A stretch of 64,000 nucleotides of DNA, from positions 1 through 64,000 of the forward strand of contig CAYVOV010000023.1 in the NCBI GenBank assembly GCA_964453525.1, given 5' to 3'. This document shows, piece after piece, positions 1-5,561 of this stretch; within the stretch, counting starts at the first letter, position 1, and each line of letters opens with the position of its first letter. Below the pieces are notes generated by a model. The model saw nothing but the letters and a program-made list of their open reading frames with translations, made no database searches and had not been told where the DNA came from. A program made the position numbers and the translations under genes. Source of the stretch: CAYVOV01 sp964453525. GTDB taxonomy: Bacteria > Chloroflexota > Dehalococcoidia > Dehalococcoidales > UBA2162.

Positions 1-2
1 TG

Positions 3-263
3 CTCTTTACCTCTCCCGACTATGAGCTGGTGGTAATGCCGATGCTCACCAGTGAGAGCCAGAAGCCAGAGGACAAGGCAGAGGCAACCGAGCCAGAGCA
101 AGCGGAAGCCGAACCCGCCGAAGTTACCGAGCCAGAAACCGAGACAGCCGAAGTTGAGGAAGCTGAGAAAGCCGAAGCGGTAGCCGAAGCCGAGCAAATC
201 ACCAAAGCCGAGAAGCCGAAGCGGAAGCGAAGCAAGACAAAAGAACCAGTCGCCGTAGCCTAA
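3..263 (+). CDS. C-terminal part of a hypothetical protein with acidic, then basic, tail (5' end outside window)
   Basis: The frame is already open at the window edge and runs to tandem stops TAA TAG, so only the last 86 residues are visible. After a short ordinary start (F-T-S-P-D-Y-E-L) it becomes a low-complexity tail of about 60 residues made mostly of Glu, Ala, Pro, Val and Thr, and ends with a strongly basic patch (K-P-K-R-K-R-S-K-T-K). Such a tail is probably disordered; the basic end could contact nucleic acid. An internal GTG at 30 has no Shine-Dalgarno sequence, so the true start is upstream of the window. Two tandem terminators follow, so this is the last gene of a rightward unit. 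Family not recognised. Confidence 0.6.
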   Translation, partial: LFTSPDYELVVMPMLTSESQKPEDKAEATEPEQAEAEPAEVTEPETETAEVEEAEKAEAVAEAEQITKAEKPKRKRSKTKEPVAVA

Positions 264-299
264 TAGCCTGAAAATGAACGCTTGAACTCAGAAAACAGA

Positions 300-343
300 C
301 GCACACGAAGGGATGTAATAGTCCCTTTTTGTGCGTTTTTTTT
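300..343 (+). terminator. Rho-independent terminator 1 after the acidic-tail gene
   Basis: A 14-position stem (C-GCACACGAAGGGA against TCCCTTTTTGTGC-G, one mismatch and one G-T pair) is followed by a run of eight T. It lies 37 bases after the stop codon of the preceding gene. Confidence 0.8.
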
Positions 344-353
344 GCCATTTTCC

Positions 354-394
354 AGGGGATAGTTAGAGGGTGACCTGATACTATCCCCTTTTTT
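354..394 (+). terminator. Rho-independent terminator 2, tandem
   Basis: A perfect 10-bp stem AGGGGATAGT / ACTATCCCCT is followed by TTTTTT. It stands 10 bases behind terminator 1. Tandem terminators insulate the next transcription unit, whose promoter starts about 50 bases further on. Confidence 0.8.
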
Positions 395-440
395 CGTTTC
401 CACAACAGTTCATATCCGGAATACCCTGGACAGGGGGGTA

Positions 441-480
441 TTGACGACCAAGATAGTCGAATATAGACTTAACCATACTA
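441..480 (+). promoter_or_regulatory. Promoter of the 63-residue protein gene, sharing an element-specific motif
   Basis: TTGACG (441-446), a 17-base spacer and TAGACT (464-469) form a plausible sigma-70 promoter. TATAGACTTA followed by ATACTA, running into the Shine-Dalgarno AGGAGG, recurs with the same spacing from the -35 box in front of the recombinase module (4570-4610), so both promoters may answer to one regulator. The promoter call is by consensus; the shared control is inference. Confidence 0.5.
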
Positions 481-491
481 GGAGGTGTATT

Positions 492-683
492 ATGGCAATC
501 ATTTTAGGGAGTGGCGCTTTCAGGATATGGGTAGGAAAAGACAAGAGGACTGGAAAGAGTAATAATATCGGTATTAGATTACAGGAGAAGAAATTTCCCA
601 GCCAGGTAAATTTAGACCAGACTGTCCAGACGTTAGTAGACAAGATAGAGCAGCTAATACGTAAAGAGTGCTCTTGGGTGTGA
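492..683 (+). CDS. Small hypothetical protein (63 aa)
   Basis: ATG at 492 follows a good Shine-Dalgarno (AGGAGGTG, 480-487), which decides this start over an upstream TTG in the same frame at 441. The product has a Gly/Arg/Lys-rich first half (R-I-W-V-G-K-D-K-R-T-G-K) and a helical, charged C-terminal half (L-V-D-K-I-E-Q-L-I-R-K-E). There is no signal peptide or membrane segment. It is the first gene of a unit of small cargo genes on the element and lies 17 bases upstream of the DUF6946 gene, probably cotranscribed with it. No family recognised. Confidence 0.65.
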   Translation: MAIILGSGAFRIWVGKDKRTGKSNNIGIRLQEKKFPSQVNLDQTVQTLVDKIEQLIRKECSWV

Positions 684-700
684 TTTGTGGGACATAAAAT

Positions 701-1396
701 ATGAGTAAATTCTTCATACCTGCAAATCGTCCAGAAGACTGGGCGCCTTTGTTAGCCGAACCTGGCAAGCACTGGAGAACAGGCTACTCAGCAAAAGCAC
801 TTGCCTACTGCTGGCAAGAAGCTAAGGGCTTTCCTGCAGAAGTGAAAAAGGTGTTCCGGGACTCCGGTATTCCCTCGTTCAGGAACGCTAAAATGCTAAT
901 GGCTTTCCCCGAATACAAGGTATCGTTGCCAGGTGGGAAGAGAGCCTCACAAAGTGACATCTTCCTTCTGGCCAGGGGAGACGACAAGTTAATCTCTATC
1001 ACAGTAGAGGGGAAGGTCGATGAACCATTTGGAGAGGTAATATCCGATTGGAAACTAAAAGACATGGGTGGCAAGAAAGACAGGCTTGCCTTCCTATGTG
1101 ACCAATTAGGGGTCAATCCCGCTACGGTTGATAACATTCACTATCAACTCCTACACAGAACGGTATCTGCCATAATTGAAGCACAGAACTTCAATGCCCC
1201 AATTGCTTTAATGCTTGTTCACGCCTTCGAGAAGACCACAGAGAAGTATGATGCAAGCTTCCACGCCTATTGTAACCTCTTAAATTTATTTGGCAAAAGG
1301 GGTAGGGAAAATACCATTGTATCATTAGGAAAATCGGGCTCGGTTGATTTGTATGTAGGGTGGGTCAAAGGTAATGATAAGTACCTAGTATCGTAG
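701..1396 (+). CDS. DUF6946-type protein, possible PD-(D/E)xK nuclease fold
   Basis: The 231-residue sequence starts with the block F-I-P-A-N-R-P-E-D-W and shows L-P-G-G-K-R-A-S-Q-S-D-I-F followed by V-E-G-K-V-D-E-P-F-G. This layout matches the widespread single-domain family I know as DUF6946; the match is from memory. Asp86 with Glu103-x-Lys105, in a D-(16 residues)-E-x-K arrangement on what look like adjacent strands, is the pattern expected of a PD-(D/E)xK nuclease core, so a nuclease role is plausible but unproven. It is cytoplasmic, without a signal peptide. It sits on the integrated element between small orphan genes, which fits accessory or defence cargo. No methyltransferase or antitoxin-like partner is recognised next to it. 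Confidence 0.65.
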   Translation: MSKFFIPANRPEDWAPLLAEPGKHWRTGYSAKALAYCWQEAKGFPAEVKKVFRDSGIPSFRNAKMLMAFPEYKVSLPGGKRASQSDIFLLARGDDKLISITVEGKVDEPFGEVISDWKLKDMGGKKDRLAFLCDQLGVNPATVDNIHYQLLHRTVSAIIEAQNFNAPIALMLVHAFEKTTEKYDASFHAYCNLLNLFGKRGRENTIVSLGKSGSVDLYVGWVKGNDKYLVS

Positions 1397-1459
1397 TAGG
1401 CCCCGTCGTTAGCACTCAATATTTTATTTTGTTCTGGATACTGTAAAGGAGGTCATTAA

Positions 1460-1684
1460 ATGCAAAACGAATCAAATACAGATGAACCAATGGAAATTTT
1501 TGATGTTGATAATGTTCGTATAGGTTTTAATCCTTCTGTTGATACTCCTCGAGGGAAGACTAGAAAGTCCCTTACTATAGATGTTCACGTTACAGATAGG
1601 TGGTATAGATTTAGGCTAGAAGATGTAGTCTGCGATCTTTTCAATCGCTTCTATAATGAACAGGTAGCTAGTAGATATGAATGA
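1460..1684 (+). CDS. Small hypothetical protein (74 aa) coupled to the GIY-YIG-like gene
   Basis: ATG at 1460 follows AAAGGAGG at 1446-1453, a strong ribosome site. The 74-residue product is acidic at the N-terminus, then reads like a small beta-rich domain (S-L-T-I-D-V-H-V-T-D-R-W-Y-R-F-R-L-E-D-V). Its last codons overlap the start of the next gene by 8 bases, so the two are translationally coupled and probably act together, for example as an immunity or accessory protein for the following possible nuclease (inference). Family not recognised. Confidence 0.6.
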   Translation: MQNESNTDEPMEIFDVDNVRIGFNPSVDTPRGKTRKSLTIDVHVTDRWYRFRLEDVVCDLFNRFYNEQVASRYE

Positions 1685-2186
1685 TAGTATACAAAGAGGC
1701 ATTACTGATATTGAAAATCTCTTCAAGTGTGTATGCATCGACTTTGATGATGATATTTGGAGATATAACATTCCTTCCTCATCCGGCTGGTATTTGATAG
1801 AAACAAATACACCAATTGAGATACTGAAATCCATAGGCACTCCACAGCACAAGGCTCATATCAACATACCTAAAACTATAGGAAGTGCCGTTAGTTTAAT
1901 CAATCTTGGTGCTGCCATCCAGCAGTCAGGTGATGACCACTACGTAGTCTATAACGGAGAAGCCCGAAATTTGAAAGCACGTGCGAGAGAGCATATATGC
2001 GGTCATGGTAAAACGTTCTGCCTTGGATTGGCTGAATATCCGATCTTGCGTAAATATAGTTGGCGGTTCTGCTATGCGCCGGCATCCGAATGTGGAAATT
2101 TGCGGGATGCTGACAAAGCAGTGAGAGTGCTTTTTGAACAGGTGTGGAGAGCAAAACATGGGTGGCCGATTTTATGTAAGAAATAG
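1677..2186 (+). CDS. Hypothetical protein with GIY-YIG-like features
   Basis: The 169 residues include G37-W-Y39, then Y89-V-V-Y-N-G94 followed by A-R-N-L-K-A-R-A-R-E-H106, and near the end Glu154 in L-F-E-Q-V-W. Order and spacing of the second half (Y-x-G, basic helix with R and H, late Glu) recall GIY-YIG nucleases such as those of homing enzymes and UvrC. The gap of about 50 residues between the two strand motifs and the lack of the usual late Asn make this tentative. Four cysteines around residues 108-140 (C108, C115, C132, C139) could bind metal. It is coupled to the preceding 74-residue gene. Alternative: an unrelated orphan protein. Confidence 0.55.
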   Translation: MNDSIQRGITDIENLFKCVCIDFDDDIWRYNIPSSSGWYLIETNTPIEILKSIGTPQHKAHINIPKTIGSAVSLINLGAAIQQSGDDHYVVYNGEARNLKARAREHICGHGKTFCLGLAEYPILRKYSWRFCYAPASECGNLRDADKAVRVLFEQVWRAKHGWPILCKK

Positions 2187-2272
2187 CGTAGGATATTACG
2201 CAAGAAAATGGTATAATTATAGTCGTGGAACATGTCCAAATAGTGTCACCTGGGCACAAGTAGGAGGTTAAT

Positions 2273-2368
2273 ATGTTTGGGATTACAGTGGGTAATAGGC
2301 GTGTACGTTTACATATTGATATTGCTGGCTTCGGTACCAATATTTCAAGAAGCAGGTGCACAGCTTGA
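2273..2368 (+). CDS. Very small ORF (31 aa) with strong ribosome site
   Basis: ATG at 2273 is preceded by TAGGAGG at 2261-2267 with ideal spacing. The peptide begins M-F-G-I-T-V-G-N-R-R-V-R-L-H-I-D and ends with R-S-R-C-T-A: basic, beta-like, no membrane segment. It is followed about 50 bases later by a convergent terminator. It may be a real small protein or the remnant of a longer gene; only the ribosome site speaks for expression. Confidence 0.4.
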   Translation: MFGITVGNRRVRLHIDIAGFGTNISRSRCTA

Positions 2369-2421
2369 CTTAGTCAGGATAATTGCCGAGTTCCTCCAGA
2401 GGATACTCTGGTAGAGAGCAA

Positions 2422-2455
2422 AATGGGGAGTGTGGCGTTCACCATGCTCCCCATT
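2422..2455. terminator. Convergent hairpin terminator
   Basis: The stem AATGGGGAG / CTCCCCATT (9 bp, perfect), with an extra inner TGG/CCA pairing, lies between rightward genes ending at 2368 and the leftward gene ending at 2527. A-rich and T-rich flanks on its two sides suit termination from both directions. Confidence 0.65.
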
Positions 2456-2526
2456 ATTATTGTGTTTAAGTGACCTAATCACTAACGGGAACCTAATAAC
2501 TGCCCTTTGCATTCAGATGTAACTTC

Positions 2527-4068
2527 TCATCCGGTATTCTCATTCATTCGACTTGCTTTCAGCCTTTCATATTCAGTTTCAACTTCTTGCCATTGAAGAT
2601 AACCGTATGGGGATTTCTTCTTATATTCAGGGTATTTCTTAATCCATTCATCTCTAATTGAAAGCCAGAAGTTTTCAACTGCCTTGTAACCTGCTTTATT
2701 GTCGGGTGGTCCGCCCTTTTGTTCTACAAGATCAATAAATTCCTGTTCAATTTGTCTCTGCCGTGTCTCATTGCTGGTCTTCGCCTTGACATCTACGTCT
2801 TCTAGGGCTTCTTTGTCATCAAAAGTCTGCTTATCGAGAATAAACCTCTCCCTAGCGTCTGCTGGCAGAAGATCAAACCCCTCATGCAACGCCTGTAATT
2901 CTTTTTCGTGCAACTTTAGCCAGGTTTCCATCTGTTCGGGCGTAACTTCGTACCCGACCATTTTCAGGAGGGTAGCGTTGAATGGCGGTGTGGCGTAGCC
3001 CGGCCCTTCTACTCTATTCGCAAGCGCCCATGTCTCGATAAGGGAACCCGTTCTCACCGGATGAAGCAACACCCGCCTGTCCGAATCCGTTTTTACCCAT
3101 TCGAGCAGTTTACGTCTAATGCACAGCTGGCGAGAATACATAGAATCGTCAGGAAAAGAAGATATTGCGAAACCTCTAGGTTCTGTTTCTAGAACGTGCT
3201 TTATTGCTCCCTGTATCTCCGGTTGTTCAGGTAGGTTATTCCATAAAGGCCCCTTGCTTAAGTAACTAAGCCAATAGGCAGCTACCAAGTCATCCTCTTC
3301 TTGCAAGACATCATCAGGAGATGCAAACTCAGCCATAAGTTTCATATCTTCAGGAGGCTTGCTCCTGACGCTACGCCATACGGCATCTTCCACCGAACTC
3401 ACGCTAATAGACGGACTCGTAAGTGGTGTGCCAAATTTCTCAATTTTGGTTAACGCTTCTTGAGAATAATTTAAATGAGATACTTTGCCTAACCTTAATG
3501 CTGTTGCACGTTCCCAGTTAAGCATGAATGCTGAGTCTAGATTTGTGGTATCAAAGTACTTTTCTCCTGTGATGTGAGAGGCACGCTCAAGTAGGCTGTA
3601 TAACCAACTTTGTCTGATCAGCAATAAGTTCCTGTTGACCTTGTCAGAATATGCACCTTGTCTGGAGGGTAACAATTCATTCAAACCTGGGGGAAAAGAT
3701 TGGGGGAAAAGGTTTCGGATATGGATTATCCATTTTGCCTGCCTAATGCTAATCGGACTTCCCATCGCTAGTGAGGCTCTCCAAATATCAAACAGATCTT
3801 TGTTGGCTTCCGGTGGTAACACATATTGCACCGAAGCGCCAATAGACCATGGTTCATCTTCATCTGTTAAAGGGAGATTACGACCTTCCGATATTAACTT
3901 AATCATTGTTTCTTCGGTAGGAGGGACTTCTCCCATTTCATCTTTTATGAATTTTCTTAACTCCACTGCAAGCGCAAGTCTTGGGATGTCTTTATCTCGC
4001 AATGCTCTAGTGTATATAAGCTGTTTAATATGAGGTTTTATTGATGGCCGTCCTCTTTTTGTAGACAT
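2527..4068 (-). CDS. Large hypothetical protein (513 aa) of the integrated element
   Basis: A long leftward gene starting at ATG 4068. The N-terminus is basic (M-S-T-K-R-G-R-P-S-I-K-P-H-I-K), resembling an AT-hook-like R-G-R-P patch, and is followed by a helical region. The middle is Trp-rich with no recognisable nuclease, ATPase or helicase motif. The C-terminal 120 residues are strongly charged and probably helical (E-R-F-I-L-D-K, Q-I-E-Q-E-F-I-D-L). There is no signal peptide or membrane segment, so it is presumably cytoplasmic. It is the only leftward gene of the element in this window and is divergent from the membrane-protein gene at 4207. The R-G-R-P patch suggests DNA contact, but I recognise no family. 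Confidence 0.65.
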   Translation of the reverse strand: MSTKRGRPSIKPHIKQLIYTRALRDKDIPRLALAVELRKFIKDEMGEVPPTEETMIKLISEGRNLPLTDEDEPWSIGASVQYVLPPEANKDLFDIWRASLAMGSPISIRQAKWIIHIRNLFPQSFPPGLNELLPSRQGAYSDKVNRNLLLIRQSWLYSLLERASHITGEKYFDTTNLDSAFMLNWERATALRLGKVSHLNYSQEALTKIEKFGTPLTSPSISVSSVEDAVWRSVRSKPPEDMKLMAEFASPDDVLQEEDDLVAAYWLSYLSKGPLWNNLPEQPEIQGAIKHVLETEPRGFAISSFPDDSMYSRQLCIRRKLLEWVKTDSDRRVLLHPVRTGSLIETWALANRVEGPGYATPPFNATLLKMVGYEVTPEQMETWLKLHEKELQALHEGFDLLPADARERFILDKQTFDDKEALEDVDVKAKTSNETRQRQIEQEFIDLVEQKGGPPDNKAGYKAVENFWLSIRDEWIKKYPEYKKKSPYGYLQWQEVETEYERLKASRMNENTG

Positions 4069-4206
4069 TCTTTTATTTTTTCCTTAAATTCACAGACTCG
4101 TATATAATTATTTCCTTTATGTATATATTATAATCTCTTACAATAATAATATAATTCATACAAAACAGCAATGTCAAAAAGGATAGGCTAAGCAAGCGGG
4201 TCTCAA

Positions 4207-4590
4207 TTGAAAACTATTAACTATAAAGACACAAACGAAGTTCTTCACATTAATAGATACCATCTTCTATTGGCGCTGGAACGATTGGAGAAGAAAAATC
4301 CGAAGTTCCCTTTGTTCGAACATACAATGATTCCGTTTGGTATTCTAATTTCCACACTGGTTGCCCTCTTGACAGCAGATTTTAAGAATTCATTAGGACT
4401 GAGCGCTGACGTTTGGCAGATGTTCATATTGGCAGTAATGGTCGTGTCAGCTCTAATTACGGCAGTCTTCCTCGGATTGTGGATGAGGAATAGAGGACGA
4501 TATAAATTAAGAACTCCGGATGAAATCGTCGAGGGAATAATCAAGGAAATGGAACATCAGAAAAGGGCCTTGACAAACTCACAAAAGTAG
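4207..4590 (+). CDS. Small two-helix membrane protein (127 aa)
   Basis: The frame opens at TTG 4207 (no strong Shine-Dalgarno; no in-frame ATG before the membrane region except far inside). Two hydrophobic segments are clear: about residues 41-57 (I-P-F-G-I-L-I-S-T-L-V-A-L-L) and 72-93 (F-I-L-A-V-M-V-V-S-A-L-I-T-A-V-F-L-G-L-W). They are separated by a short loop, with a basic tail that ends in a charged helix (E-I-V-E-G-I-I-K-E-M-E-H-Q-K). It is likely an inner-membrane protein with both ends in the cytoplasm. It is upstream of, but separated by its own promoter and palindrome from, the recombinase module. No family recognised. Confidence 0.55.
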   Translation: MKTINYKDTNEVLHINRYHLLLALERLEKKNPKFPLFEHTMIPFGILISTLVALLTADFKNSLGLSADVWQMFILAVMVVSALITAVFLGLWMRNRGRYKLRTPDEIVEGIIKEMEHQKRALTNSQK

Positions 4591-4610
4591 TATAGACTTA
4601 GTCTATACTA
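4570..4610 (+). promoter_or_regulatory. Promoter with 23-bp perfect palindrome controlling the recombinase module
   Basis: TTGACA (4570-4575), 17 bases and TAGACT (4593-4598) give a sigma-70-type promoter. The perfect palindrome TAGTATAGACT-T-AGTCTATACTA (4588-4610) covers the -10 box and the probable start of transcription, where a repressor would block it. It starts on the stop codon of the preceding gene and ends 23 bases before the ATG of the module's first gene. The same TATAGACTTA core stands at the same distance from the -35 box at 441-480. The binding protein is unknown. Confidence 0.6.
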
Positions 4611-4633
4611 TAGCTGTGCGAGGGGTAATCATA

Positions 4634-5089
4634 ATGGATATGATAGCAACGAGAAGGAAGCCGTTCGCGACTGGTCAGTCGAAGGGGGTTACGCTGCCGG
4701 GTAAGATGACAATATCAGAAGAGGTTTCGATGGCAGCGAGTGATCGACTTATCATCATGGATACCACCGGCGAAGTCCCTGAAGACAAGCTGCTCCAGTT
4801 CTACCTGCAGTATGTTGAGCCTGCTTTCCAGAACTGGTGGCAGGCCCAGAAACGATCATCTAGGCAACCTCACGGCTTCAGAGTTATGCAAGAAGATGGA
4901 CCCGCCCCAGCGCAAGCTATAAAGCCGCCTGAACCAACGGTTGTAAAACCAGAAGCTCAGATCCAACCGGTGGTCTGTCCACGATGCGCTGGTCAAATCT
5001 CATGGAATCTTGACCTTGGTCTTGAAGGAGTCTGTCCTTACTGCGGCTTGTTCCTTAAGCTGACACCAGATGAGAAAGGAGGAAAATAA
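4634..5089 (+). CDS. Zinc-ribbon protein, first gene of the recombinase module (151 aa)
   Basis: ATG at 4634 is preceded by GAGGGG at 4620-4625, which favours it over the upstream in-frame GTG at 4616. The N-terminal half is a compact domain (G-V-T-L-P-G-K-M, M-A-A-S-D-R-L-I-I-M-D, then Y-V-E-P-A-F-Q-N-W-W); the beta-rich start faintly recalls swapped-hairpin AbrB-type DNA-binding domains, but this is not secure. A Pro/Ala linker leads to a C-terminal zinc ribbon with C-P-R-C and C-P-Y-C-G knuckles. It lies directly behind the palindromic promoter and one base before the next gene. Being first in the recombinase operon suggests a regulator or DNA-binding partner of the recombinase (inference). 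Confidence 0.65.
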   Translation: MDMIATRRKPFATGQSKGVTLPGKMTISEEVSMAASDRLIIMDTTGEVPEDKLLQFYLQYVEPAFQNWWQAQKRSSRQPHGFRVMQEDGPAPAQAIKPPEPTVVKPEAQIQPVVCPRCAGQISWNLDLGLEGVCPYCGLFLKLTPDEKGGK

Positions 5090-5090
5090 A

Positions 5091-5561
5091 TTGACGTTTC
5101 GGAGTCAAGAGATGCAATCACAAAACCAAACCGGTGATATCATGAAATGGATACTTGCAATAGTAGAAAAAGTTAATCAGGATAGTAGATTAGCGCCTAA
5201 TAAAGCTATTCTAAAGCGCATGCAAGAAACAATAGACATTTATGGCTCTGCCAAAATTTGGGAAGTGATTAAGCAGTTTTCTATAAACATTGGTTCGAAC
5301 AAAGCAATGCTCATGGAAGAACTGTTCCATCAGTGTCCGAATTTTCCTGATTTATTTGAAACGGATAAGACTATACCACTCGCCCTTAAGCAGTGGTATG
5401 AACATCACTCGGTAGAGGCTAATCGATTTCAAAGAGTTACTTCAGCTATTTTGAGAGCTAATCCGGCTGTCGAATGGGAATTCGATACTTCACCTGATGC
5501 CGATAGAGATTTAACTCCTATTATGGATATGCTATTTCGTAATACGGAGGTATCAAAATGA
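5091..5561 (+). CDS. Hypothetical protein (156 aa), second gene of the recombinase module
   Basis: TTG at 5091 is chosen because AAAGGAGG (5075-5082) stands at the right distance; the in-frame ATG at 5070 would place the start before that site and inside the upstream gene. The product is mainly helical and contains no membrane segment or cysteine motif (M-K-W-I-L-A-I-V-E-K-V, L-K-R-M-Q-E-T-I-D-I-Y-G, A-L-K-Q-W-Y-E-H-H). Its stop overlaps the recombinase start by four bases (ATGA), so translation is coupled. Position and size would suit a recombination directionality factor or recombinase cofactor, but sequence alone does not show this. Confidence 0.6.
   Translation: MTFRSQEMQSQNQTGDIMKWILAIVEKVNQDSRLAPNKAILKRMQETIDIYGSAKIWEVIKQFSINIGSNKAMLMEELFHQCPNFPDLFETDKTIPLALKQWYEHHSVEANRFQRVTSAILRANPAVEWEFDTSPDADRDLTPIMDMLFRNTEVSK

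Noticed and set aside
1400..1425. TTAGCACTC half-site resembling a CIRCE heat-shock element
   Set aside because: The second half GAGTGCTAA is absent and no chaperone gene follows.
1900..2361. 153-codon open frame on the minus strand
   Set aside because: Antisense to the GIY-YIG-like gene, which has translational coupling to the gene before it.
5070..5092. ATG 5070 as start of the 156-residue protein
   Set aside because: It lies before the AAAGGAGG site that clearly serves the TTG at 5091.
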